From the NCBI RefSeq assembly GCF_002813325.1, contig NZ_PHUG01000001.1:248001-312000 (forward strand): a stretch of 64,000 bases of DNA. The letters are read 5' to 3'. The notes beneath the pieces are model-generated. The model saw nothing but the letters and a program-made list of their open reading frames with translations. It was not told the DNA's origin and did no database searches. Below, piece after piece: positions 53,676 to 62,376 of the stretch. The stretch comes from Janthinobacterium sp. 64. GTDB taxonomy: Bacteria; Pseudomonadota; Gammaproteobacteria; Burkholderiales; Burkholderiaceae_D. Within the stretch, counting starts at the first letter, position 1. Every line of letters starts with the position of its first letter. A program made the position numbers and the translations under genes.

Positions 53676-54782
53676 TCAATCTTGCTCGTCGATCGGTGGC
53701 AGCAGCTCGTGCTCCTGGCCGTCGGCCAGCAGCAGCACGGTGCGGCCTTGCGCCGTTTCTTCCTCATCGCCATAGTCGTAACCGAGCGGCGCCGCCACTT
53801 CCTTCGAGACGATGATGGGCTCCTCTTCGGCTTCGGCTTCGGCGGCGTGTGCCGCGGGCGCTTCGGGATCGGCCGCCGCTTCCGCTTCCGGCTGCGTCAG
53901 CAGCAGGGCCACTTCGGCCATGGCACGGAACAGGGGCAGCGACAGCGAGGCGGCGCCCGCTTGCATCGGGTAGTTGCCATGCACGCGCTGCGCGTGCAAC
54001 TGGCGGTTCAGGCGGCAGCGCACCAGACGCAGCCCGGCGCGCCGCACGGCGTCGGCGATTTCGGGCAGGGCCAGGCGCAAGTGGCGCAGCGCCGCTTCCT
54101 CGTCGGCCGCCAGTTCCAGCAGCACGCCGTCGCCGGACGGCTCCATCTGGATCACCACCCGGCCGATGCCGATGATGATCAGTTCGACGCGCAGCGCCAC
54201 CTTGCCGCGCCGCCTCGGTGTTGCGTCCTCGTCTTCATCGCTGGGCAGCACGCGCAGCAGCAGGCGCTGGCCGCCCCAGCCATACACGGCAAAGCGCCAC
54301 GCTTCGCTGTCGACCGTCAACGGTGGACGGGCGCCTTCGCGCAGCAGGGCCGGTTGCTGCTCGGCCATGAACAGATTGCCCGGCACGTGCTGGCCGCGCG
54401 CCTGTTCCTGCAGGGCGGCATATTGTTCGCCATACGTCTTGACCATCACGCGCCACGAGGCGGCCAGCTGCGCCGCGTCGGGCGGTAGCCAGACCAGCTG
54501 GCGCGTGAAGAACAGTTGATTGACCTGCATGGCGCTGCTGTCGCGCGGCAGGGCGCCGCCCGTGCCATCGGCATTCGGCTTGATCAGGGATGCCAGGCTG
54601 TCCTGGCCTTTTTGCGCCAGTTGCGCGGGCAGGGTGCCGGCGTCGGGCGCTGGCGCCATGTAGGGCCCGATGGGCACCAGCGGCTGCACCACGCCCGGTG
54701 TCATCGGCGTAGCAGGGCTGACGTCGAAGCGCTGGGTAATCAGGGGCAGGGGATTGCCTGCGGACACACGCTCTATCGCCAT
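53676..54782 (-). CDS. Second FliK-like protein next to the flagellin gene
   Basis: This 368-residue protein has no firm name. The N-terminal third is Pro/Gln-rich. A globular middle contains LVWLPPDAAQLAASWRVMVK and RFAVYGWGGQRLLLRVL. The C-terminal domain ALRVELIIIGIGRVVIQMEP, followed by VLLELAADEEAALRHLRLAL and AGLRLVRCRLNRQL, follows the Flg_hook/FliK-C pattern of paired beta strands and a helix. The end is acidic (EAEAEEEPI). The start at 54782 follows GGGAGGAGC. It lies between flhA and flagellin, tail to tail with flhA. A role in hook-length control or filament assembly is possible. Confidence 0.62.
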   Translation of the reverse strand: MAIERVSAGNPLPLITQRFDVSPATPMTPGVVQPLVPIGPYMAPAPDAGTLPAQLAQKGQDSLASLIKPNADGTGGALPRDSSAMQVNQLFFTRQLVWLPPDAAQLAASWRVMVKTYGEQYAALQEQARGQHVPGNLFMAEQQPALLREGARPPLTVDSEAWRFAVYGWGGQRLLLRVLPSDEDEDATPRRRGKVALRVELIIIGIGRVVIQMEPSGDGVLLELAADEEAALRHLRLALPEIADAVRRAGLRLVRCRLNRQLHAQRVHGNYPMQAGAASLSLPLFRAMAEVALLLTQPEAEAAADPEAPAAHAAEAEAEEEPIIVSKEVAAPLGYDYGDEEETAQGRTVLLLADGQEHELLPPIDEQD

Positions 54783-54808
54783 TGCTGCTCCTCCCGCATG
54801 GGATGAAT

Positions 54809-54839
54809 AAAAAAAAGCCAACTGCTTGCGCAGTTGGCT
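54809..54839 (-). terminator. Rho-independent terminator of the flagellin gene
   Basis: AGCCAACTGC (54816-54825), loop TTGC, GCAGTTGGCT (54830-54839) form a perfect 10-bp stem. The minus strand then reads eight T residues. It lies 42 bases beyond the flagellin stop. Confidence 0.92.
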
Positions 54840-54847
54840 CTGGTCGG

Positions 54848-54868
54848 CCTGACCTGAGCCAGGTCAGG
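54848..54868 (-). repeat. Extra hairpin in the flagellin 3' untranslated region
   Basis: CCTGACCTG-AGC-CAGGTCAGG is a perfect 9-bp stem with a three-base loop. It lies between the flagellin stop (54881) and the terminator, with no T-run of its own. A second stem ahead of a terminator often protects an abundant mRNA from 3' exonucleases. Confidence 0.75.
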
Positions 54869-54880
54869 ACGCGCTTACTA

Positions 54881-56023
54881 TTATTGCAGCAGGGACATGA
54901 CCATCGAGGACATGCTGTTGCTTTGTTTCAACATGGCGGTACCAGCTTGCAGCAGCATTTGCGAAGCGGTCATGTTCGAGCTTTCGGTCGCGAAGTCGGT
55001 ATCCATGATGCGGCCCGAAGCAGCTTGCGTGTTGGTGCTGACGTTGGCCAGGTTGGTGGCAACGTGGTCCAGACGGTTACCTGCGGCACCCAGTGCCGAA
55101 CGCAGCGAGCCCAGCGCATCGATCGCCGTCGACAGCTTGTCGATCATGGGCGACGCGGTGCCTGCGGTCAATTCGGTACCGGTGACGCCGCTTGCAGCGC
55201 CGAAGCCGTTGAAGTTGACGCTGGTTGCCTTGACCGCCGTTTGCATCGTGGTCAGGGTGGTGGAGACGTTCAGGCCCATGGTTTCCGACGTCGAAGCGCC
55301 GATCTGGAAACTGAGGGCGGTGGAAAATTTGCCGCCATTGCCAGCTGCCGTCGCCGCCGTCTCGTAGGCGATTGCTGCGGTGCTCTTGGCGCTGGCGGTG
55401 GTCGCTGCCAGCTGGTCCTTGTTGTACTGTGCCTGAGCGAGGTTCATAGCGTCGGCGTCGGCGACGGTGCCGGAACCCGCGTAGGTTGTTTGCGCAGTGT
55501 TATAGGTGGCCAGCGACGTGGCGGCAGTGGCGCTGGCGGTGGTGGCGGCGGTCGCGGCTGTAGTTTTGGCCAGGGTCGCTGCGGCAATGTCGCCTGCGCT
55601 TGCCGCGCTGTTCAGCAGCTTCTGGCCGCCGAAAGAGGTGTTGCCCAGGATGTTGGTCAGTTCGGTGCCCAGCGCATCGTATTCCGACTGCATGGCGACC
55701 TTGTCGCTGGCATTGGCGGAGCTGTCTGCAGCTTGGGTCGCCAGGTCTTTCATGCGCACCAGAATGTTGTTCGCTTCGCCCAGTGCGCCGTCGGCGGTCT
55801 GGATCATCGAGGTGGCGTTTTGGGTGTTGCGCATGGCCATGGCCATACCGCTGGTTTGTGCTTTCAGGCGGGTTGCAATTTGCAGGCCGGCAGCATCATC
55901 CATTGCCGAGTTGATGCGGTAGCCGGTGCTCAGGCGCGTCATCGAAGTCGACAGCGATTGTTGGGTTTTGGAGATGGAATTTTGTGCGGACAAGGCCGCG
56001 GAGTTGGTGTGAAGGCTCAGCAT
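54881..56023 (-). CDS. fliC: Flagellin (LafA-type)
   Basis: This 380-residue flagellin has the conserved N-terminal D0/D1 (LSLHTNSAALSAQNSISKT, then RLSTGYRINSAMDDAAGLQI). The variable middle (about 140-300) is rich in Ala, Thr and Ser and contains potential O-modification sites. The C-terminal D1/D0 ends ASQMLLQAGTAMLKQSNSMS. No cysteine is present. The start at 56023 follows TGGAGTATC; the upstream frame to 56095 is not conserved. A poor sigma-28 match (CCAAA-N15-TCTCATAA on the minus strand, within 56100-56150) lies upstream. It is separate from the fliD operon. Confidence 0.96.
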   Translation of the reverse strand: MLSLHTNSAALSAQNSISKTQQSLSTSMTRLSTGYRINSAMDDAAGLQIATRLKAQTSGMAMAMRNTQNATSMIQTADGALGEANNILVRMKDLATQAADSSANASDKVAMQSEYDALGTELTNILGNTSFGGQKLLNSAASAGDIAAATLAKTTAATAATTASATAATSLATYNTAQTTYAGSGTVADADAMNLAQAQYNKDQLAATTASAKSTAAIAYETAATAAGNGGKFSTALSFQIGASTSETMGLNVSTTLTTMQTAVKATSVNFNGFGAASGVTGTELTAGTASPMIDKLSTAIDALGSLRSALGAAGNRLDHVATNLANVSTNTQAASGRIMDTDFATESSNMTASQMLLQAGTAMLKQSNSMSSMVMSLLQ

Positions 56024-56251
56024 GAAAGATACTCCAGTTAGTTGGTTGCGTTTCGGAGCAGCATTTTTGCGCTCTCCCAAGTACAAGACGACCATTCCCT
56101 CAGGAAAATTAAATTCTTATGAGAAATTTTTTAAATTTATTTGGCAGTCAGGATTCGGATGGCCTTGCGCCAGCGCTTGCGAATGCGAAAAACTGGCATG
56201 CACTTCTTCAATGCGGGCCGTTGCCTGCAGTACCTGGCCCAGGTCGTGATG

Positions 56252-56998
56252 TCATTGTGGGGCCTCGGGAACCAACGCGCGTGCCTGCCGATAGTGCGTG
56301 GCCGCGCCATCGAAGCGATGCTTCGGCCAACGTTGGCTCAAGCTCAACGCGCGCCGATAACATTCAATGGCGGCGCGGTAATCGCCGGCATCCTGGCATG
56401 CATTGCCAGGGTTGCCATGTGCCTGGGCGTCTGCGGGACTGAGCTTTACCGCGCGTTGCAGCACCGCCAAGGCGTCCTTGCCCTGCGCTTGCAGAGCGGT
56501 GTCGAGGCAGACGTCAACCAGCCGGTGCAAAGCCAGATAATCAGATGTACTGGTGATGTCATGAAAATTCAGGCGTTCGGCCGTGATGCTTTCTTCTGCA
56601 AACCACCCCAGCAGCATGTTGCGGAACTGTTCACTGGGCATAGCTCCGACGACCATTCGGGCTTGCGGTACGGCACCTAGCAGCGCAGACCAGCCGGCGA
56701 TAACTTCGCGGCTGAGCTTGTTGGCGCGATTGAAGCTGCCACAGGTGAGGTGGCCGTGCGCCAACGCTGGTGCTGTGGCGATCGCTGGTTCGTTATGAAT
56801 CGATGGTTCGTCAGCTTGAAGCAGCAAAGCGGCATCGTAGGCAAGGATGGCTTCTTCGTGGCGGCCCGCAGCGCTCAGCCGTTCTGCCAGTTTGCACTGC
56901 GCTACTGCATCATGAGGCAGCGCACTTTGCGCCTGCTGGTTCTTGTCGACAGCAGATTCTGGGCGGCGGCCGATAGGTGACGAATTGTTTGCGCGCAT
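56252..56998 (-). pseudogene. Rearranged remnant of a TPR/O-GlcNAc-transferase (SPINDLY-type) gene
   Basis: The 248-residue frame joins three pieces in an order no intact protein has. Residues 30-66 are a TPR unit (LAERLSAAGRHEEAILAYDA). Residues 80-165 match the C-terminal catalytic half of SPINDLY-type O-GlcNAc transferases (CGSFNRANKLSREVIAGWSA, ADVCLDT-like end). Residues 166-248 are TPR again (AHGNPGNACQDAGDYRAAIE). Intact members have TPR first and one OGT domain last. No Shine-Dalgarno lies upstream of 56998. The catalytic domain is cut after its first third, so activity is not expected. It is beside flagellin, suggesting a lost flagellin glycosyltransferase. Confidence 0.7.
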
Positions 56999-57166
56999 AT
57001 GGATGGACTGTCAGGAGGAGGAAGGGTAGAGCCACCGGATTGTTCGTTATAAACATGCCACAGAGAAACTCTCCTTGAAGAATATGCCGGCGCGATGGGG
57101 CATGGGCATTCGCACACACGAGAGGCAGGCGCCTGCCTTCGCACAGCCCGGCGTGCCGGATGCGCT

Positions 57167-57880
<714 letters not shown>

Positions 57881-58017
57881 CGTCGGCGAGCGACGAGGCG
57901 ACGATTACGGTGTGTCCATCGCGCTTGCAGCGCTCCAGATAGTCGAGCGAGCGAGGCATGCCTGCAGGAAAAATGGACGAGGCATGGATGGAGATTCCTT
58001 GTTGGGTAAATCGGACG

Positions 58018-59037
58018 TTACTGAAGGGCGCTGTCAGCCTGGGTGCGCGGTGGCATGGCCGAGTCGCGCTCCTGTTGCCGCTTGATGGCGGCGATGTCGC
58101 GCAGCAGGGCGCGCATGCCGCGCGATGCTGGCGGCAGGTCGTGCTCGATCTGGCCGCGCAGCGCTTTCAGCTGGTAGAACGGTACCGCCGGGTACATATG
58201 ATGTTCGATGTGGTAATTCATCTGCCAATACAAAAAAGCCAGGAAAGGGTGCAGCAGGACCGTGCGGCTGTTCAGGCGGAAATCGTCGACATCGGGCTGC
58301 ATGCCGAAGTGCTGCGCCAGCGCCAGTGTCTTGTTGAGCCAGTCCGCGATAAAGGTGGCGAATGTGACGAGCAATAATAGCGGCCAGTGGCCACTGGCAA
58401 CAAAGGCGGCGGCCATGGCAAGATGGCCGAACAGGATGATGCGGGCAAACCGGATGACGGCCCGGCGCGATGCCTGGTCCGGGAACAGCTGGGCACCCCA
58501 CTGGCCGCGAATGATGCCTAGGCTGTTTTCCACCACGATCTTGATGGCCCGGTAGCCGGCCGGCAAGTCGAACGACAGCGCCCAGAACCATTCCCTGTAG
58601 CGCAGCGTCTGCGGCAAGCGGACTTCACCGTCCTGGCCGGTGAGCACGGTTTTCTGGTGATGGCGGATATGGCTGGCCCGGAAATACACATAGTTATTCC
58701 AGGTCAGGAACGCGAACAAGGCCAGGAAGACATCGTTGTACACACGCGTCTTGAAGACAGTGCGGTGTACCAGTTCATGCCCTGCCCCTGCCCAGCCCAG
58801 GAAGGAAAAAAAGCTGCCATGAAGGAAGAGTGCTGCCAGGGCCAAGCCATGATGGCCGTTCAGGAAGGCACAGTACGCCAGCGTTCCGGTGCCGCAGAGC
58901 AGCAGCAGATGGCTGGCGACATGCAATGCACCCTGCATGTCGCTGCGTCGCATCAAGGCCGACAGTTCGGTGCCTGTCAGTTTGCTGCGGTACCAATTGA
59001 CACGGGTTGGTGGCTTTGCACCGATTTTTTCTGTCAT
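58018..59037 (-). CDS. Membrane-bound fatty-acid desaturase-family protein
   Basis: This 339-residue integral membrane di-iron enzyme has three histidine boxes: H87-E-L-V-H91 (GHELVHRTVF), H123-I-R-H-H127 and HIEHH (near 274-278, YHIEHHMYP). Hydrophobic spans flank them. The family desaturates or hydroxylates acyl chains using O2 and reduced ferredoxin or rubredoxin. The start at 59037 lies one base after the upstream methyltransferase stop; an in-frame ATG at 59070 has no ribosome binding site. It lies at the end of the operon containing an acyl carrier protein, so the substrate may be an ACP-bound or glycan-bound acyl chain. Confidence 0.88.
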   Translation of the reverse strand: MTEKIGAKPPTRVNWYRSKLTGTELSALMRRSDMQGALHVASHLLLLCGTGTLAYCAFLNGHHGLALAALFLHGSFFSFLGWAGAGHELVHRTVFKTRVYNDVFLALFAFLTWNNYVYFRASHIRHHQKTVLTGQDGEVRLPQTLRYREWFWALSFDLPAGYRAIKIVVENSLGIIRGQWGAQLFPDQASRRAVIRFARIILFGHLAMAAAFVASGHWPLLLLVTFATFIADWLNKTLALAQHFGMQPDVDDFRLNSRTVLLHPFLAFLYWQMNYHIEHHMYPAVPFYQLKALRGQIEHDLPPASRGMRALLRDIAAIKRQQERDSAMPPRTQADSALQ

Positions 59038-59038
59038 G

Positions 59039-59779
59039 TTATTGTGCGAGCAGGTGCTTGAAGTTGCCATTCAGTATAAAGGCCAGCATGGTATTTTCAA
59101 CATGGATCACGGCCCGGTCGCCACTGAAATCATCGACAAAGCGGGTCACGTCGCCATGGATCTTCGAGCGGTAGTCGTGCCACAGGATAACGGAGTCAGG
59201 CTTGGCCATGGCCAGTGCGTTGGTGGTATCGATCGCCACCGTCTCGTAATCATGGCCGCCATCGATGAAGATGAAATCGAATTGACCGCTCAATTGCTGC
59301 GCTTGCGGATCGAGCTTGCGGCTGTCCAAGTGCAGGCGGGTAATTGCGGACTGGACGTCGGCTGGCGCGCGGTCGATGTAGAACGCGCCTTTTTCCGCAA
59401 ACTGGCGGCGCAGGTAATTGTCGTTTTCCGTGTCATTTTGCAGGATCAGGGCGGCCGTGTCGCCGCTGACGGCGGTCAGGTCGATCTCGGCAGGCGGCAG
59501 GTCCAGCGTGGTGACATGGGCGCCGGGCGGCGCGTTGCTCGCCAGTAAAACCGAGGTGGCGCCCATGTAGGTGCCGAATTCAAAAAAAGTCTGCGCCCCG
59601 GTCAGCTTCGCAAGGCTGACCAGGATCGAGCTTTCCAGCAGCGTCATGCCGCCGATGGCGCTGCTGGGGATGCTGACGCTGAACATGATGTTTGCGTCGG
59701 GAAAGGTCGTTTCAACCTTCTGGAAAAGAACTTTGGGGCGTATCGCGCTGACCTGGGGGGCGCTGGTGGTGGTAGGCAT
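59039..59779 (-). CDS. Class I SAM-dependent methyltransferase
   Basis: This 246-residue Rossmann-fold methyltransferase has motif I, FFEFGTYMGATSVLLASN, followed by ARVTTLDLPP-like THVTTLDLPPAEIDL, the acidic FIFIDGGHDYETV and the late SVILWHDYR segment. Such proteins act on sugars or small acids; the substrate is unknown. It lies 17 bases after the FkbM gene and directly before the desaturase. It is not a duplicate of the poly-Gln methyltransferase. Confidence 0.84.
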   Translation of the reverse strand: MPTTTSAPQVSAIRPKVLFQKVETTFPDANIMFSVSIPSSAIGGMTLLESSILVSLAKLTGAQTFFEFGTYMGATSVLLASNAPPGAHVTTLDLPPAEIDLTAVSGDTAALILQNDTENDNYLRRQFAEKGAFYIDRAPADVQSAITRLHLDSRKLDPQAQQLSGQFDFIFIDGGHDYETVAIDTTNALAMAKPDSVILWHDYRSKIHGDVTRFVDDFSGDRAVIHVENTMLAFILNGNFKHLLAQ

Positions 59780-59796
59780 GATGGATCCTGTTATTG

Positions 59797-60918
59797 TTAA
59801 GCTGCTGATTCCGCGGTGGTTTGAGCGGTATTGCGGCGTGGCACGAAGTACATGATCGTTTCCGACCAGCCCTGCGTGTAATGGCGCAAATACAGGTCGT
59901 AGTCCTGGCGGATGCTGGCGATATAGTCGGGAATGCGATGGAAATCGGCGGCGCTATGGTAGACGGAAATGGCCAGCTTGGGATGCTCGTCGCGGATATG
60001 GCGCTGCGAGCCGGCCAGGGCCTGCATTTCCCAGCCCTCCAGATCCATCTTGATGAAACTGACTGCCTGCGTGATGGCCAGGTCGAGGGTGGTTACCTCG
60101 ATACTGCTGGAGCCGGCCACACTGACTGCGCTGGCCGAACCTGCATCCGGATTGAACCACAAGGTACCGGCCTGGTCGGAAATGCCTTGTTCGATGAAGC
60201 TGATGCCGTGCCGCTGCGCCAGGCGCGTTTTTGCGTCCTGCATGTTCTTCGCTGACGGTTCGAACAGGAACACGGCCCGGTAGTCGGGATAGCGTTCGCA
60301 GAACAGCTCGGTCGTATCGCCGTCGAATCCGCCGGCGTCGACAAACACTTCGCCCGACAAGCACAGGAAGTCCTCGAAATACTGCTCCGAGAATCGCACC
60401 TCGTAGCTTGCCATGTGGCGCGGGTCGGCAGTGAGCCGGTATTGCACCACATGGTCGAAGACCGCCCTTGACTCCTCATCGGCAAATTGGGCGCGCAAGT
60501 GGTCCCAGCGGGGACGGTTGGCGGCGACATCGGCACGCATTTGCGCGACGAAGGCGGGTACCGGCACCAGGTCGGGGCGCGCTGCCAGCAGGTCGGCATA
60601 GCTGAGCCTAGCCTTCACCGGCTGCTGCGCCAGCTTGCGGGCGGCCGCAACCGGTGCAATCGACATGGCGCAATTGACCACCATGGCATCGGACGGGAGT
60701 TGCTGCATGGCGATGACCGGCTTGCCATGCCATTGCGTGCCACTGGCGCCGTCGTCGACGATGCCGTCAATCGGGATGTCCAGCGTCGACAGCAGGGCCA
60801 GCGCATGTTCATTACGTCCCAGCAGGAAGCGCGGCGCGCTCACCAGGGCCGATAGAAACGCTTGCGCCTGTTCGTCCGCGACGGCGTGCCGCGTGATCGG
60901 TATTGCTGTAGCTGACAT
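59797..60918 (-). CDS. FkbM-family methyltransferase
   Basis: This 373-residue protein has a C-terminal FkbM methyltransferase domain (about 190-350) with GEVFVDAGGFDGDTTELFCE, AVFLFEPSAKNM and SFIKMDLEGWEMQALAGSQR. The N-terminal 150 residues look like an NAD-type or sugar-binding Rossmann fold (FLLGRNEHALALLSTLDIPI). FkbM enzymes O-methylate natural products or glycans. CGGAGATT precedes its ATG. It lies 39 bases after the acyl carrier protein gene in the same operon. Confidence 0.88.
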   Translation of the reverse strand: MSATAIPITRHAVADEQAQAFLSALVSAPRFLLGRNEHALALLSTLDIPIDGIVDDGASGTQWHGKPVIAMQQLPSDAMVVNCAMSIAPVAAARKLAQQPVKARLSYADLLAARPDLVPVPAFVAQMRADVAANRPRWDHLRAQFADEESRAVFDHVVQYRLTADPRHMASYEVRFSEQYFEDFLCLSGEVFVDAGGFDGDTTELFCERYPDYRAVFLFEPSAKNMQDAKTRLAQRHGISFIEQGISDQAGTLWFNPDAGSASAVSVAGSSSIEVTTLDLAITQAVSFIKMDLEGWEMQALAGSQRHIRDEHPKLAISVYHSAADFHRIPDYIASIRQDYDLYLRHYTQGWSETIMYFVPRRNTAQTTAESAA

Positions 60919-60957
60919 GGTTAATCTCCGTGCATGGGATGCTCGATGTGCATCTCT

Positions 60958-61200
60958 TCAGGCGGTTTTGTTGTCGATCAGGGCAAGCAAGCCCCGTACC
61001 GAGCGGAATTGTTGCGACTCGATATCATCGTCGTCCAGGGTGATATCGAAGCGCGCTTCCAGTTCCAGGATGAACTTGATGATGGCCATCGAGTCGATGA
61101 TGCCGGCGGCAAGGAAGTCGTCGTCGTCGTTGAAATCAGCAGGCAACGGTGATTTCCTGGCCAGCAGGGTGAGGATGAATGCACGGATATCGTCTTGCAT
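60958..61200 (-). CDS. Acyl carrier protein
   Basis: This 80-residue acidic four-helix protein carries the phosphopantetheine attachment Ser37 in the G-I-I-D-S-M motif. LARKSPLPADFNDDDDFLAA and ELEARFDITLDDDDIES are typical of ACP/PCP domains. It probably carries an acyl or amino-acyl group activated by the ligase at 62377-63930. It is not the housekeeping AcpP, which is encoded with fab genes and has a DSLD motif. Confidence 0.92.
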   Translation of the reverse strand: MQDDIRAFILTLLARKSPLPADFNDDDDFLAAGIIDSMAIIKFILELEARFDITLDDDDIESQQFRSVRGLLALIDNKTA

Positions 61201-61221
61201 GGTGTTGCTTTCTTTGTTGGT

Positions 61222-62373
61222 TCAGGCCTGGATGGTTTCCCAGCGGCGGCTTTGCGAGGATGCGACCATGGCTTCGAGGAAATGCATGCCTTCCAGGGCC
61301 AGTTCCGCACTGTACACAGCGCCGCCCTGCCATGGCAGGCCTTGTTGAAATTGCCTTACTCCAACGGCTATATCGCCGTACAAATTGGCGAAGGCTTCGA
61401 TGAAACCCGCCGGGTGGCCGGCCTTGAAGCGGTTGTAGCGCAGGGCGTTGGTAACTTCGACCTGGCCTGCCCGGTCGATGATCTCGCGTCGGCCGTCGAC
61501 ATGCGACAGGGTCAGTTCCTCAGGCTGTGCCTGATACCACTCGGCAGAGGCCAAGTCGCCATAGATGCGGATGCGCAAGCCGTTGCGATGGCCCAGCGCC
61601 GACTTGCTGAACCAGAATTGGCCTTGAATGTTGCCGCTGTACTGGCACAGGCAGCCCGCGTTGTCGACCACCCCGGCGAACCAGCCATAGTGATTCTGGT
61701 CCGATACCAGTTCCAGCGGCTTTTCGCCTGTCAGGTAGGCTACCATCTGGTGCAGGTGGACGCCGAGATCCAGATGCAAGGTCGGGATGGCGCCATCGGC
61801 CAGTCGCCACGCCTGCGGTGTCGGCTTGTTGCCCCTGGCGTCGACGCGGACAAAGCCTTCCTGCGGCATTTCGGCCTGGAAGTGCAGGATCTTGCCCAGT
61901 TTTCCATCGCGGATCTTGCGCTCGAGTTCGCGCAACATCGGATAGCCAGCATAGTTATACGTCACTGCCAGGAAGGCCTGGTGTGCGTCGCGTACGGCGA
62001 TGATCTGGCGCGCCTGCTCACTGCTGACGGCAAGCGATTTTTCGCAGATGACGGCGATGCCGGCACGCATGCAGGCCAGTACGCTGTCGACATGTGACGG
62101 GGTCGGGGTCAGGATCACGACAGCATCGATGTTGCCCTGTTCGCTGGCCAGCAACGCTTGCCAGGTGTCGTAGATGCGTTCCGGATGGACGCCGTACACC
62201 TGTCCGCTTTCCTGGTTGGACTCGGCATGGCGGCTGAAGCAGCCAGCAACCAGTGTCCACAGCCCATCCATGGCGCTCGACACAAAATGTGAATAGCCAA
62301 CGGCGGAACTGCGCGAGCCGCCGATAAACGCCAGCCGCAGCGGTGCCAGGGGCACTGTGTTTGTATTTTCCAT
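61222..62373 (-). CDS. Gfo/Idh/MocA-family oxidoreductase
   Basis: This 383-residue NAD(P)-dependent oxidoreductase has the N-terminal Rossmann motif RLAFIGGSRSSAVGYSH, AVVILTPTPSHVDSVLACMR and the C-E-K-S-L catalytic-lysine site (EKP variant), then LHLDLGVHLHQM with the D-x3-H acid/base pair. These enzymes oxidise or epimerise sugars, often nucleotide sugars, in glycan pathways. It lies three bases after the ligase gene and 21 bases before the ACP gene. Confidence 0.88.
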   Translation of the reverse strand: MENTNTVPLAPLRLAFIGGSRSSAVGYSHFVSSAMDGLWTLVAGCFSRHAESNQESGQVYGVHPERIYDTWQALLASEQGNIDAVVILTPTPSHVDSVLACMRAGIAVICEKSLAVSSEQARQIIAVRDAHQAFLAVTYNYAGYPMLRELERKIRDGKLGKILHFQAEMPQEGFVRVDARGNKPTPQAWRLADGAIPTLHLDLGVHLHQMVAYLTGEKPLELVSDQNHYGWFAGVVDNAGCLCQYSGNIQGQFWFSKSALGHRNGLRIRIYGDLASAEWYQAQPEELTLSHVDGRREIIDRAGQVEVTNALRYNRFKAGHPAGFIEAFANLYGDIAVGVRQFQQGLPWQGGAVYSAELALEGMHFLEAMVASSQSRRWETIQA

Positions 62374-62376
62374 GTT

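Noticed and set aside
56100..56150. Sigma-28 promoter for flagellin
   Set aside because: CCAAA-N15-TCTCATAA on the minus strand matches the ATAA end but lacks the GCCG core; kept only as a remark in the flagellin entry.
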